Positions 8,293 to 16,231 of a stretch of DNA of 50,652 nt are shown here, in pieces. Source of the DNA: Fidelibacterota bacterium (lineage in GTDB: Bacteria; Fidelibacterota; UBA8477; JABMPR01); NCBI GenBank assembly GCA_016844945.1, contig JAERTJ010000154.1, positions 1 through 50,652 of the forward strand, read 5' to 3'. The first letter of the stretch is position 1. Each line of letters begins with the position of its first letter. Below the pieces are notes generated by a model that was not told the origin of the DNA, did not search any database, and saw only the letters and a list, made by a program, of their open reading frames with translations. The position numbers were made by a program, and so were the translations under genes.

Positions 8293-9165
8293 CTAGAGGA
8301 TGAGCTCGTCACCGTAGTTCATGATGTGACACGGGATGTTCATCTTTTCAACCCTTGCTTTAAATCGTTCATCATCTGCTGGGTTTATGTTCTTTTTCCA
8401 CAGAAAACTCCCGTTGTAATGACAAGGGATCACATGCTTTGGTTGAATCCTTTGGACCGCTTCCAGAGCCTGGTCCACATCCATGGTGTTTCCGATAGAC
8501 CCACCGATGGGGAGCATGAGAATATCAGGTTCCAGGTTTGACCATCCCTCTTGCAGAATAGTATCTCCCAGATTCACAATTGATTTATCACCTATTTTGA
8601 TATGATATCCGATTACACCTCTGGCAAAGTCCTCAATATTGTCCTTCTCAAGTCTAAGGAACCCCCACAACAGCTTCACAGTGCCATGGTTGAAAACTTC
8701 CAAAGGTGCCTCAAGATGTTGAAGCTGCTTGCCCATGAGATAGACTTCCTGGCCACCCCGAACTTTTTTCAATACTTCGTTGCGCATATACAACAATCCC
8801 CCCCCTAACTTGACCGGCAAGGGACCGTGCATTGTCTGTAACCCAGTCACCGTCATATTACCCATTGTCCTCGTTTCACCGGAATCCAGTGTGATGATGT
8901 TTTCGATGTCCCTGGCTTCGAAATGATGCTTAAGCTCATGGTGGCATACGACCGTGGCATTACTTGCTCCAGCCAACTGAACGGCATAATCAAAATGATC
9001 TGGATCGCCGTGGGTGGGCAACACATGGGTCACACCCTCCCATTCAGATTTGGGGATGAGACTGTTTAGTTTTAACCACCAAAGGTTACGTCCTGGATCA
9101 ATTGCCAGTTTGTAATCGTCACTTTCAATGATGAAGGAATTATATAAATAGTGTTTGATTTTCAT
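8293..9165 (-). CDS. Metallo-beta-lactamase-fold hydrolase (UlaG/UPF0173-like)
   Basis: This 290-residue protein has the MBL metal site: THGDPDHFD (His52, Asp54, Asp56, His57) in place of the classic HxHxDH, a VNLGDTIL strand giving the bridging Asp, and a late PCHYNGSF histidine. The early LAIDPG strand and overall length fit the L-ascorbate-6-phosphate lactonase/UPF0173 branch of broad hydrolases. There is no signal peptide, so it is cytoplasmic. Start ATG 9165 with an AAAGGGAAA ribosome site. It is the first gene of the leftward train downstream of a sigma-54-like promoter (9195-9212) and a pair of dyad sites (9265-9303), so its expression is probably governed by the activator pair at 16316-19676. 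The substrate is unknown. Confidence 0.87.
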   Translation of the reverse strand: MKIKHYLYNSFIIESDDYKLAIDPGRNLWWLKLNSLIPKSEWEGVTHVLPTHGDPDHFDYAVQLAGASNATVVCHHELKHHFEARDIENIITLDSGETRTMGNMTVTGLQTMHGPLPVKLGGGLLYMRNEVLKKVRGGQEVYLMGKQLQHLEAPLEVFNHGTVKLLWGFLRLEKDNIEDFARGVIGYHIKIGDKSIVNLGDTILQEGWSNLEPDILMLPIGGSIGNTMDVDQALEAVQRIQPKHVIPCHYNGSFLWKKNINPADDERFKARVEKMNIPCHIMNYGDELIL

Positions 9166-9194
9166 TTGGTTTCCCTTTCATTTTATTGATACAA

Positions 9195-9212
9195 ATGCCA
9201 TAAATATGCCAA
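9195..9212 (-). promoter_or_regulatory. Putative sigma-54 (-24/-12) promoter
   Basis: Read on the minus strand, the element is TTGGCATATTTATGGCAT. The -24 part TTGGCA is intact. GG and the -12 GC are separated by exactly 10 nt as the sigma-54 consensus requires, and the -12 block is TGGCA against TTGCA. It lies 30 bp upstream of the metallo-hydrolase ATG. A start site around 9184 would leave a short leader. It is supported by the activator-type tandem dyads 55 bp further upstream. Confidence 0.65.
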
Positions 9213-9264
9213 TCCTGTATATCCTTATTTATTATCACTTTATCCATCCTATCATATGAACAAA

Positions 9265-9303
9265 GTTGTGCTATATCGTAAAAGTGGTTGTGATATATCG
9301 TTA
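9265..9303. promoter_or_regulatory. Tandem dyad operator pair, probable upstream activator sites
   Basis: Two near-identical copies occur: GTTGTGCTATATCGTA at 9265-9280 and GTTGTGATATATCGTTA at 9287-9303. Their starts are 22 bp apart, two helical turns. The second contains the palindrome GATATATC. The same kind of pair with the same 22-bp phasing occurs at 16232-16270. Position and phasing fit an enhancer for NtrC-type activators acting on the promoter at 9195-9212. The gap 9213-9441 otherwise holds nothing I can call. Confidence 0.62.
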
Positions 9304-9441
9304 TCGCATTCACGTAAACCATATGACACAATCAGTCAGGGATAGACAAGCCAGACCAGGGAGCGATATTCAAAGGATGCATCCATGGAAGAATCAGGAA
9401 TAATGTTATCCAGGAGAAGTTCATCTAGACCATCCCACAAT

Positions 9442-10149
9442 TCACTCATGCTGTTTGGAGTAAGGGGAATTCAAACTGGTGGGATTGAATCCCTTCGCAA
9501 TCAGCCAGACTGCCATTGCCATCTCTTGTATAGCAATAGGAAGATCCCACAATAGACCAAGCCAGGCGACTTCAATGAGTGAGCCAAACATGATTAGAAA
9601 TCCAGAAATTAAATGTAAGGTAGCACCTATAAAACCCCATACAGATAACCATCATGGAATGAGTATTGATTGATGCAACATGAAATAGAACATGATAGCC
9701 CCGATACTGAAGACGATTTTCAGTATGGGAGAATATTGAAAATCTCCAGAACGAAGTATTGCACCAAAAGTATGGTAGACTGAAGCGTCAAGCGCCCCGG
9801 TTGTCATATATTCCTTGCTCAACGGTATCAACAACAACAGGCCAACAACAAAAATAACATACAATGCAGTCTCTATGGCGCCTCTAAAAACAAGATAGCC
9901 AGCAGCCAAAACCTCATTGTGCTTTCTGGCAATTGGGAACATAAATATGGGGACAAGAGCGAGGGCAAGTCCCATGATCAGCACAAGAAATGCTCCGGTT
10001 TTGATCTGGAATTCACTTGTTGCAACTTTCGCAAGATAATCTGGAGCATCCAGGATTGGTCCTGTGAAGACGATGCTTAAACTACCAGCTACTGTTCCAA
10101 TTATAAATAGCACACCAACAATGATTGAGGTTCTTCTATCTGTAATCAT
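9442..10149 (-). pseudogene. DUF4386 family membrane protein, copy 4, interrupted by in-frame TGA
   Basis: The frame begins at ATG 10149 (AAAGGA ribosome site) with TDRRTSIIVGVLFIIGT and reads as a DUF4386 protein up to LHQSILIP, where a TGA occurs at 9652-9654. Continuing in the same frame past it gives 69 more sense codons beginning WLSVWGFIGATLHLI and ending at a second TGA at 9442-9444. This completes the family's usual length, including the conserved IPQEM-like helix (LPIAIQEMAMAVWLI) and the final KGFN. In other family members the interrupted position is Arg in IPRxLS, so a CGA to TGA change explains it. The remnant is a nonsense pseudogene, a read-through gene, or a sequencing error. 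The downstream half shows no other damage, so the change is recent or tolerated. Confidence 0.8.
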
Positions 10150-10231
10150 AATCTTGTCCTTTTTGTTAGAGCCTGACAATTACTCATAAGGTTGTTCCTG
10201 TCACTTTTGGCACACCTCTTAGCAAGACCTC

Positions 10232-11353
10232 TCAGGGCACGAGAATGTTGTGCGCTTTTAGCATGAGCTGGAAGGATTTACCTGGTTTGCTTATCTGATT
10301 CAAAGTTCCACTGAAATAGGCATCGATGTCTGGGCAGTAAAATGCAAATGATCCCGATGAACCTGAATGTCCAATGAATTCAGGTGTGGGTTTGAAAGGT
10401 GAAAAGATTCTGGCTAATTTGAATCTCATAATACCCTGACCATACTCAAGAGGGTAAAAGATTTTATTCCAGCTTTGCATCTCCTTGAGATACATTTCTG
10501 AGAAGAGTTGAGCTGCGAAGAATGCCTTCAAGAAGATCATTGACTCATCTGCTGTAGAGACTATACCACCATCAGGTCCAAATGAAGCCATTGCCTTGGG
10601 AATACTCAGGACTGCTTTTTTGAAGCAGATAGGAGTTGGAAGAGTTGAGGAACTGTCCGAATAAAGATAAGTATTGTGCAGTCCAAGAGGCTCAAAAATG
10701 AACTGCTTCAGCGCTGTGCCATAGTCAAGGCCAGTAACCTTTTCTATGACGAGCCCCAGTAATTGGAAATTGGTGTCAGAGTAGTGTGCTCGCCCCTTCT
10801 CCCCGGGAGGGAAATTTGGATCAATCTGCTTTGAGAGTGCAATTGCCTGCTCACCTGACCACCTCTGATCATGATTCGCCAACAGCTCACTTTTCAGACT
10901 TGCGCCATCCTTCACCTTCTGTTCATAATAGTCTGGAATTCCAGAGGTATGAGAGAGCAGGTGTCCGATGGTGATCTTAGTGGAATAATCTTTAGCTTTG
11001 TAGGTGTGCAGACCCTTCATGATATCTGCCGAAACATATTTATATATGGGATCATTTAGATTGATCTGATTGTTCTCAACCAAAATATAGACCAATGCTG
11101 TTGTATATAACTTGGTAACACTTGCGACAAAATAGGGCGCATCGGGAGACATATTGCCTGCAGCACCATACCAGCTCCTACCATCTCCATAGCTCACATG
11201 CAGAACTGCTCCCTTAAAACTCTTGCCATCGACTATTTTATCTAACAGGGCTTGAAGAGCATGCGCGTCAATCTTTCTTCTTTCCTCAGAAAGCAGCACT
11301 GTATTGCCAACCATGGCTAAAGCGACCATTAAAATTCGTAATGCTAACTTCAT
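10232..11353 (-). CDS. Exported serine hydrolase, class C beta-lactamase / PBP-like family
   Basis: This 373-residue protein has an N-terminal signal peptide (about 1-21) and the three class C motifs: SVTK (Ser78 to Lys81), the Tyr191-Ser-Asp193 form of YxN, and HSG (329-331) in place of KTG. The HSG/HxG form is usual in esterases and D-amino-acid or peptide hydrolases of this family rather than true cephalosporinases. It likely acts in the periplasm on peptidoglycan-derived peptides or esters. Start ATG 11353 with a GAGGAGAGGA site. An 82-bp gap separates it from the flavodoxin gene upstream and a similar gap precedes the interrupted DUF4386 gene. Confidence 0.88.
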   Translation of the reverse strand: MKLALRILMVALAMVGNTVLLSEERRKIDAHALQALLDKIVDGKSFKGAVLHVSYGDGRSWYGAAGNMSPDAPYFVASVTKLYTTALVYILVENNQINLNDPIYKYVSADIMKGLHTYKAKDYSTKITIGHLLSHTSGIPDYYEQKVKDGASLKSELLANHDQRWSGEQAIALSKQIDPNFPPGEKGRAHYSDTNFQLLGLVIEKVTGLDYGTALKQFIFEPLGLHNTYLYSDSSSTLPTPICFKKAVLSIPKAMASFGPDGGIVSTADESMIFLKAFFAAQLFSEMYLKEMQSWNKIFYPLEYGQGIMRFKLARIFSPFKPTPEFIGHSGSSGSFAFYCPDIDAYFSGTLNQISKPGKSFQLMLKAHNILVP

Positions 11354-11435
11354 TTCCTCTCCTCAATTGTCAAACGCATGACTTATTTTCACCTCTGCAT
11401 AGAAAAGTGGAAAGCCTTCATTCAGTTTGGCGATT

Positions 11436-12101
11436 CTATTGGTCAGCGCCAGAAACCTCACCGATGTTCTGTTCGTAAATATTCTCTTTTTGGAACAACA
11501 AGCTATCCAGCTTTTGCCGTACCTCAGCACTGCCACGTTTTGATAGGGAGCCACGGGCGATAGCTATATGGTCTCTGAATGATCCGCCTCTAGCCTCAAT
11601 CAGATCCTGAAATTCATTGATATACTTTTCCCTGTATCTGCTATTGTATGTGTTAAACAGGACCACTGACTTGTTAGTGAAGTCATTTTTTGCTGCAAAG
11701 GTCCACAATGGTACGGCAGGACTGAACCACCAGATCGGCGATCCCAAAAAGATGAGCTCGTATTGACTCATATCCGTGGTTTCTGGGGTTATAGGAGTCG
11801 TTCTGATCTTCCGCATGGCTTGCATTCCAGCGATCCAGACACCAGACTTACCCTCATATTGACTTGCCTGAATCTCCAGACTGTCTGCATCATAATGTTC
11901 TATCAAGGTCTCGGCTGCCGCCCGAGTAGTCCCCGAAAAAGAATAGACAACGACCAGGACTTTCCGGGAATTTATGTTTTCCATAGATGACTCCGTCTTA
12001 ACTACCGATTGTGCAAATATTGATTGCACACCAAACATGAGAATCGAGCCAATCAGGATTGACTGCAACCCCGAACGACATTTTAGATTATTCATTGTCA
12101 T
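11436..12101 (-). CDS. Exported flavodoxin
   Basis: The protein has 221 residues. Residues 1-31 look like a signal peptide with AxA-type cleavage (SIFAQS). The mature part has the flavodoxin fold: strand KVLVVVYSFSGTTRAAAETL with the phosphate loop SFSGTT, and ELIFLGSPIWWFSPAVPLW for the isoalloxazine loop. It ends with the ARGGSFRDHIAIARGS segment seen in long flavodoxin-like oxidoreductase proteins. Most flavodoxins are cytoplasmic, so an exported one hints at periplasmic electron transfer. Two ATGs (12101 and 12095) are possible starts. It begins 2 bp after the stop of the GNAT gene, so these two are coupled. Confidence 0.83.
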   Translation of the reverse strand: MTMNNLKCRSGLQSILIGSILMFGVQSIFAQSVVKTESSMENINSRKVLVVVYSFSGTTRAAAETLIEHYDADSLEIQASQYEGKSGVWIAGMQAMRKIRTTPITPETTDMSQYELIFLGSPIWWFSPAVPLWTFAAKNDFTNKSVVLFNTYNSRYREKYINEFQDLIEARGGSFRDHIAIARGSLSKRGSAEVRQKLDSLLFQKENIYEQNIGEVSGADQ

Positions 12102-12103
12102 GA

Positions 12104-12721
12104 CTATTCTGCTTCAGTGACATTCAATTGATCGACTGTAGTTGATAAAGGAAGTGGGCGCCGCATGATGTGCTGGTCTTCATCCTGACCAACGATCTCG
12201 AAACCCATGGTCTTGAATAGAGCCAGGGGTCCACAATGGTTGTTGAATTCGCCCTCCACGCCCATAATTGGGTAGGCCTCTGCATATTTAAACCCCTGCA
12301 GATGAAAGTCGTCACATGCCCTCACCAACAAGGCTTTCGCTATCCCCTGCCTGCGTTGTTCTCGTGCAATGAGAAAGCACATGATTGAACCAATTTGAGG
12401 CTCAAGTGGATCACCATCTTCTGGCTTGGTGGTCATTTCCTGTCGGGGACCAGCATTACACCAGCCAACGACCTGACCACCTCGGTAAGCGAGGTAGCCG
12501 TGCATCTTTCCCTTAGCGATCAACTCAGATACGGCTTTACGATTTCCGACTGCAGTGGTTTGCTTCCAGGACTCTGCCAGATCATGGGGAAAGTGGTGCA
12601 TATAACAATAGCAGTGGGACCATTCTGGGTGGTCTGCGAAAGCCACATGGTCGAAGAAGTGCAAAAAATCTCCCAATCGATCAGGTGATAATGCGTAGAT
12701 ATCGATTTCGGTGCGGTTCAT
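12104..12721 (-). CDS. GNAT-family N-acetyltransferase
   Basis: This 205-residue cytoplasmic protein has the acetyl-CoA-binding signature FLIAREQRRQGIAKALL (R/Q-x-x-G-x-A at the pyrophosphate loop), followed by a helix and the YAEAYPI strand, as in GNAT enzymes. The N-terminal part, rich in His and Cys (HCYCYMHHF), resembles a subgroup of acetyltransferases often found in Firmicutes and Bacteroidota, but the acceptor is unknown. Start ATG 12721. It lies 12 bp after the alpha/beta-hydrolase gene and 2 bp before the flavodoxin gene, forming a tight three-gene block. Confidence 0.86.
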   Translation of the reverse strand: MNRTEIDIYALSPDRLGDFLHFFDHVAFADHPEWSHCYCYMHHFPHDLAESWKQTTAVGNRKAVSELIAKGKMHGYLAYRGGQVVGWCNAGPRQEMTTKPEDGDPLEPQIGSIMCFLIAREQRRQGIAKALLVRACDDFHLQGFKYAEAYPIMGVEGEFNNHCGPLALFKTMGFEIVGQDEDQHIMRRPLPLSTTVDQLNVTEAE

Positions 12722-12733
12722 TCTTGAATCCCA

Positions 12734-13702
12734 TCAATCCTTTCCTGGTCTCTGTTCGGAGATAAGATCCTTGAGGATCTTTGGCCCGTGATAGCTCATG
12801 ACCGTGGAATGTCCTTCGCCCGAGTAAAGCTTAAGTGTTGCAGTTGGCATCAAGTCAGTCAGATGCTCTGCCATTACCACAGGTGTACTCTTGTCCAACA
12901 GACCATGGTGAATGCTGACAGGTACCATTATCTCGCTGAGGTCAAAACCCCAGGATCGAGAGTAAAGCCTTGCCTCAAGAGCTGCTCCCGCAGGTCCTTG
13001 CCTCCCCCCTTCTACAAATCCAAGCAAGAGGACCTCTTGTTCTGCAGGTTTCAGCATTAGCTTTTGGTCAGGCTCTGAAAGGTTCTTGGTCACCAACTTC
13101 ATGAATTTGTCAGGATTATTTTTAACCATTTTAGTCGTGGTTTTAACATTCCATTTCAAGAACCACAGCGGAGCGATTTTCGAAAGGCTCAAATTCATCC
13201 GGAGGGTCCGAGGAAGTGTTCTTTTGTCAAAGTCGCCATCTGTGGGACAAACACCTGATACAACAGCTGCTTTAGAAACCCTATCTGGCAAGGCATGCGC
13301 AAGAACAAGTGCATAGGGCGTTCCTGCTGATTCGCTGACGACTGCGAACGTGTCGATCCCCAGGTGATCCATAAGTTCTGACACATCTGCTGGCCACTCT
13401 GTCAATTTGCGATCATCAACATAATCAGAGTTTCCCATACCAGGACGATCTGGGATGATGAGTCGAACACCAAATTCTATTGCCAGTGAATCAACACGCC
13501 TTCCCAGCAAACTGGATCCACCCCCTCCGTAGCTATATACAACTGGTGAACCATTGGGGTCACCATATTGGGCGTAGCCAAGCACTCGCCCACTCTTCAA
13601 TGAGATGCTCTTATTCTCATTAGGTTCGTAGGCAATCTCAGAAAACCCATATCCACAGAATAGCATGCATGCGATGAGTGATGTGGTTAATTTTTTCATC
13701 AT
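12734..13702 (-). CDS. Exported alpha/beta hydrolase
   Basis: The protein is 322 residues from the first of two adjacent ATGs (13702), preceded by GGAGGAAAG. An N-terminal signal peptide (about 1-21) is followed by an alpha/beta-hydrolase core: oxyanion region YSYGGGGSS, IIPDRPGMGNSD, nucleophile elbow SESAG with Ser125, a likely acid in HHGLLDKSTPV and the catalytic His in SGEGHSTVM. The first position of the elbow is Ser rather than Gly, a tolerated variant. It probably cleaves small esters, lactones or epoxides in the periplasm. It heads the tight block with the GNAT and flavodoxin genes; the 130-bp gap upstream holds an inverted repeat (13759-13824). Confidence 0.86.
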   Translation of the reverse strand: MMKKLTTSLIACMLFCGYGFSEIAYEPNENKSISLKSGRVLGYAQYGDPNGSPVVYSYGGGGSSLLGRRVDSLAIEFGVRLIIPDRPGMGNSDYVDDRKLTEWPADVSELMDHLGIDTFAVVSESAGTPYALVLAHALPDRVSKAAVVSGVCPTDGDFDKRTLPRTLRMNLSLSKIAPLWFLKWNVKTTTKMVKNNPDKFMKLVTKNLSEPDQKLMLKPAEQEVLLLGFVEGGRQGPAGAALEARLYSRSWGFDLSEIMVPVSIHHGLLDKSTPVVMAEHLTDLMPTATLKLYSGEGHSTVMSYHGPKILKDLISEQRPGKD

Positions 13703-13758
13703 GATTCTTTCCTCCGATAAAAGATTCTTCAAAACCTTATTGTAAACCCAAACGGTAT

Positions 13759-13824
13759 ACTTTGAGCCGCTGAATTGGAATTGATTGATTCATTCTGATT
13801 TATCCCTCCTCTTCGGCTCAAAGT
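13759..13824. repeat. Perfect 11-bp inverted repeat with 44-bp loop in intergenic gap
   Basis: ACTTTGAGCCG at 13759-13769 is matched by its exact reverse complement at 13814-13824. On the + strand the right arm is followed by TTTT, but no + gene ends here; on the - strand there is no T-run. It lies between the outer-membrane-like gene ending at 13833 and the hydrolase starting at 13702. It may act as an RNA structure within the transcript. Confidence 0.5.
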
Positions 13825-13832
13825 TTTTGCTG

Positions 13833-14414
13833 TTAAAACAATCCAAATTTTGCAGTGATGTGTCCCGAGTAATTTCTGAGATCTTTATCAGATAAATCGT
13901 TATAACTCAAGCCATTTGTCAAACGATATGATATCCCTGCGCTCATTCTGAAATGCCTACTAATGTTTACATTTGCATTGATTGATGGTTCTACAATAAA
14001 AAAGGTATCTCCCTCCTCTTCGATTAAAGAATCATCTTCTTCATCGGAAAAAGAGCCAACGCCTCCGACTCCAAACATACTTCCTATGCTTAAATGGATG
14101 AGGTTCTGAGAAGCGATTATGTATTCTACGTATGCGCCCCCATAGCCAAAATCAAGCAGGGAATCCTGAGGAGTATCAGTATCTAAGTATCCCAGGCAAC
14201 CATACCCACCTCCCCCCAGCAGTAACTTGTGGCTAATTAACCAGCCACCATGCCCACCGAAAAGCACACCAGTCTCGCCATTTAGTTGACTAATCTTTAA
14301 TACGGGACCTCCAAAACCGCCGCTTATGATGTCTCCACCGAGAAGGGTTTTATCCTGGGAGTATCCAAAAACAGTAAACAGAACCATTATAATAACCTTA
14401 AACAAGTGGTTCAT
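13833..14414 (-). CDS. Exported glycine-rich outer-membrane-like protein
   Basis: The protein has about 193 residues from ATG 14414, where NHLFKVIIMVLFTVFGYS makes a good signal peptide; the frame continues 17 codons upstream with ATG and TTG alternatives. The mature part is glycine-rich (GGDIISGGFGGP, GGGGYGCLGYL) with beta-strand alternation and an acidic loop (DEEDDSLIEEEGD). It ends GHITAKFGLF, with terminal Phe as in BAM-assembled barrels. I infer a small outer-membrane protein. No family recognised. It lies 72 bp after the DUF6326 gene. Confidence 0.68.
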   Translation of the reverse strand: MNHLFKVIIMVLFTVFGYSQDKTLLGGDIISGGFGGPVLKISQLNGETGVLFGGHGGWLISHKLLLGGGGYGCLGYLDTDTPQDSLLDFGYGGAYVEYIIASQNLIHLSIGSMFGVGGVGSFSDEEDDSLIEEEGDTFFIVEPSINANVNISRHFRMSAGISYRLTNGLSYNDLSDKDLRNYSGHITAKFGLF

Positions 14415-14486
14415 TTTTTCATTGCCCGCACGTTCATGCATTGCGTTCCATTTATTGGTATCCAAAGTATTTCCTCATATCTCAAG

Positions 14487-15056
14487 CTAAAATTTTAATG
14501 TGTAGGTCATCCCGTAGGTATCCCTGGCAGGATTCAGATTTAAATCAAAATTGTGGCTTCTGTTGCCAGTCCGGTCCGGGCTCTCCCATTTGTAGGCCTT
14601 CCAGGCAATAGCCGACATCATTATCACTTCGGTCGTTGCGCAAACCAGGTAATGAGGTTCGGTGCTACCTCCACCGATGACAGCGGCGATCATGAGTCCC
14701 GCAGCGGTCATATTTGCAATTCTATTTGCCTTGTATGGAAGGACCTTCGATAGATAGACCATTGAGATGGGAAGCTGATACATAATCGCGCCACCCATCA
14801 TCAACTGTTCTTCCTTACCATCAGCAAATTCCTCCCATTCCTCAACGGCTTCAGGGATATAAAGCGACAAGACATCCGCTGTAATCATGTTCAGCAGAGT
14901 TGCTGTCCATAGGGTTGAGAGATTTGAGCGCATGTCCTTCTGATACTCCAAACCTGGTAAGGATTCCAGATGTAGATCAGGTCCCGGTCCAGCTGTCTGG
15001 GAAAAAGCTGTACCTAGCATGAGGAAGCAAATCGTGATTGTCATTAATGTTTTCAT
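14487..15056 (-). CDS. DUF6326-like membrane protein with signal peptide and barrel-like tail
   Basis: This 189-residue protein starts with a cleavable-looking signal (KTLMTITICFLMLGTAFS). Residues about 44-155 match the pattern I recall for DUF6326, a four-helix membrane protein family: LSTLWTATLLNMITADVLSL, ISMVYLSKVLPYKANRIAN, VIGGGSTEPHYLVCATTEV and AIAWKAYKW. The last 30 residues are unlike that family and end NPARDTYGMTYTLKF, resembling an outer-membrane strand. Start ATG 15056 with an AAGGAAAA site, 40 bp after copy 5 of DUF4386. Function unknown; the family call is from memory of its signature, not from a search. Confidence 0.68.
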   Translation of the reverse strand: MKTLMTITICFLMLGTAFSQTAGPGPDLHLESLPGLEYQKDMRSNLSTLWTATLLNMITADVLSLYIPEAVEEWEEFADGKEEQLMMGGAIMYQLPISMVYLSKVLPYKANRIANMTAAGLMIAAVIGGGSTEPHYLVCATTEVIMMSAIAWKAYKWESPDRTGNRSHNFDLNLNPARDTYGMTYTLKF

Positions 15057-15096
15057 TTTGTTTTCCTTACTGTTTTAGATTTTTATTTATCTGTGT

Positions 15097-15801
15097 TTAA
15101 TCAAGTTCAATTGTGTCCAGCTTTATCCCTTTGATAGTGAGCCAAAGACCGATAAATAGTTCAAAAAGAATAGTTTGCGAGCCTAACCACATGTACGCGT
15201 TATTCGAGAAAAGAATGCTTATGAAAGCGCCAATCAGAACTAATGAATATGAGATAAGTCCCCAAATTGATAAGCTCTTTGGGATGTATGTTGTTTTAAG
15301 AAATAAGTAGAAGCAAACCAACGATCCCAGCGCCAGGAACACAAATACCAGAATGGTGACTGTCCAATAACTGTCCAGAAAGAATCCGGCGAGCATCTGA
15401 ACCTGTCCACCACTGAACACCTCGCTGGAATTGCCGCCATTCAACAGGGATAGTGCAAGCATGCTACAGAGCACCGCGATCACACCGACGACAGCTTCCA
15501 TCAGTCTCCACGCCAGAGCCAGCTGAGCCAATTCCCTGTTCACGGGTTTGAGAAGCCAGTACAGCGCAAGAGCCAAGACCACCACACCAGTGAACATGAG
15601 CAGACTGATGGCATTGTTAATGTTGAATAGAAGCTGGTTTGCATAAATGTTTTGAAGTGTCGCTATCATATCCCCATCAACCGTGAGTTTTGGGTCGATG
15701 AGGACCATGGGGATCATGGGGACCAGTAATACGAGCAGGTATGATATACCCGCAACTTTAGCTGCCCATTGTTGTGTTGAATTGGTATTTTTATCACTCA
15801 T
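15097..15801 (-). CDS. DUF4386 family membrane protein, copy 5
   Basis: This is a 234-residue polytopic membrane protein. The start is ATG 15801, with GGAGGAAA 4-5 nt upstream; 25 upstream codons of the open frame overlap the preceding gene and are ignored. It opens QQWAAKVAGISYLLVLL and keeps the family's late loop LKTTYIPKSLSIWGLISY. It is separated from the other copies by about 5 kb but belongs to the same leftward train. It is the second gene after the sigma-54-like promoter at 16163-16180. Confidence 0.86.
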   Translation of the reverse strand: MSDKNTNSTQQWAAKVAGISYLLVLLVPMIPMVLIDPKLTVDGDMIATLQNIYANQLLFNINNAISLLMFTGVVVLALALYWLLKPVNRELAQLALAWRLMEAVVGVIAVLCSMLALSLLNGGNSSEVFSGGQVQMLAGFFLDSYWTVTILVFVFLALGSLVCFYLFLKTTYIPKSLSIWGLISYSLVLIGAFISILFSNNAYMWLGSQTILFELFIGLWLTIKGIKLDTIELD

Positions 15802-15827
15802 TGGGTTTCCTCCTAAACATTTACATC

Positions 15828-16121
15828 TCAAGCTGTTAGATTGTTGTCCTGATCGGAGGCGTTTACCTCCACCCACTTTGAATATGAACTCATGCCCAGC
15901 TCTCTGACCTGAAAGCGTAAGAACTGACTCATATCACTTTCTTCGTTGGTATCTACCTCATCCTCATGATGGATGGTTACCAGGTAGTCTGTAGGAATGA
16001 CATAGTGACGATGGACAGAAAATCGTTTGTCCTCAGCACGCTCATTCATGATAGCATTTATCTGATCGATGACGGTTTCTGGATCTTGATTCTCGGTTCG
16101 AATTTTTATTAACTCTATCAA
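15828..16121 (-). CDS. Small protein, possibly dimeric alpha/beta-barrel (ABM-like)
   Basis: The 97-residue frame starts at TTG 16121 with an AAAGGAAA ribosome site 6-7 nt upstream; the first ATG is 24 codons further in and has no such site. The arrangement of strand, helix (DPETVIDQINAIMNERAED), strands (VHRHYVIPTDYLVTIHHED), an acidic loop and a late helix and strand (LRELG, SYSKWVEV) resembles small dimeric ferredoxin-like proteins of the antibiotic-biosynthesis-monooxygenase or stress-responsive type. This is a weak fold guess. It is the first gene after the sigma-54-like promoter and tandem dyads, and divergent from the activators. Confidence 0.6.
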   Translation of the reverse strand: MIELIKIRTENQDPETVIDQINAIMNERAEDKRFSVHRHYVIPTDYLVTIHHEDEVDTNEESDMSQFLRFQVRELGMSSYSKWVEVNASDQDNNLTA

Positions 16122-16162
16122 AACTATTTCCTTTCGTGACAGCTAACTTCAGGATCACTATT

Positions 16163-16180
16163 TACCCAAAGTTATGCCAA
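16163..16180 (-). promoter_or_regulatory. Putative sigma-54 (-24/-12) promoter, weaker -12
   Basis: On the minus strand the element reads TTGGCATAACTTTGGGTA. The first eight bases TTGGCATA are identical to the promoter at 9195-9212. The 10-nt spacing is kept, but the -12 GC is GG here. It lies 42 bp upstream of the TTG start at 16121 and 54 bp downstream of the dyad pair, nearly the same geometry as at 9195. Confidence 0.5.
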
Positions 16181-16231
16181 ACGCATAACTATCTGTTTTA
16201 CTTATTGTTAGAAAGTTTGTTGCTAATAAGA

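Noticed and set aside
9336..9449. 37-codon frame on the minus strand overlapping the end of the interrupted DUF4386 gene
   Set aside because: It starts with ATG inside the DUF4386 stop region and has no recognisable ribosome site or motif; too short to support without conservation data.
10186..10205. TTGGCACACCTCTTAGCA-like element on the plus strand resembling a sigma-54 promoter
   Set aside because: The GG to GC spacing is one base too long and no plus-strand gene follows.
10232..11353. True antibiotic-resistance beta-lactamase
   Set aside because: The third motif is HSG instead of KTG and the second is YSD, which fits the esterase/peptidase branch better than AmpC.
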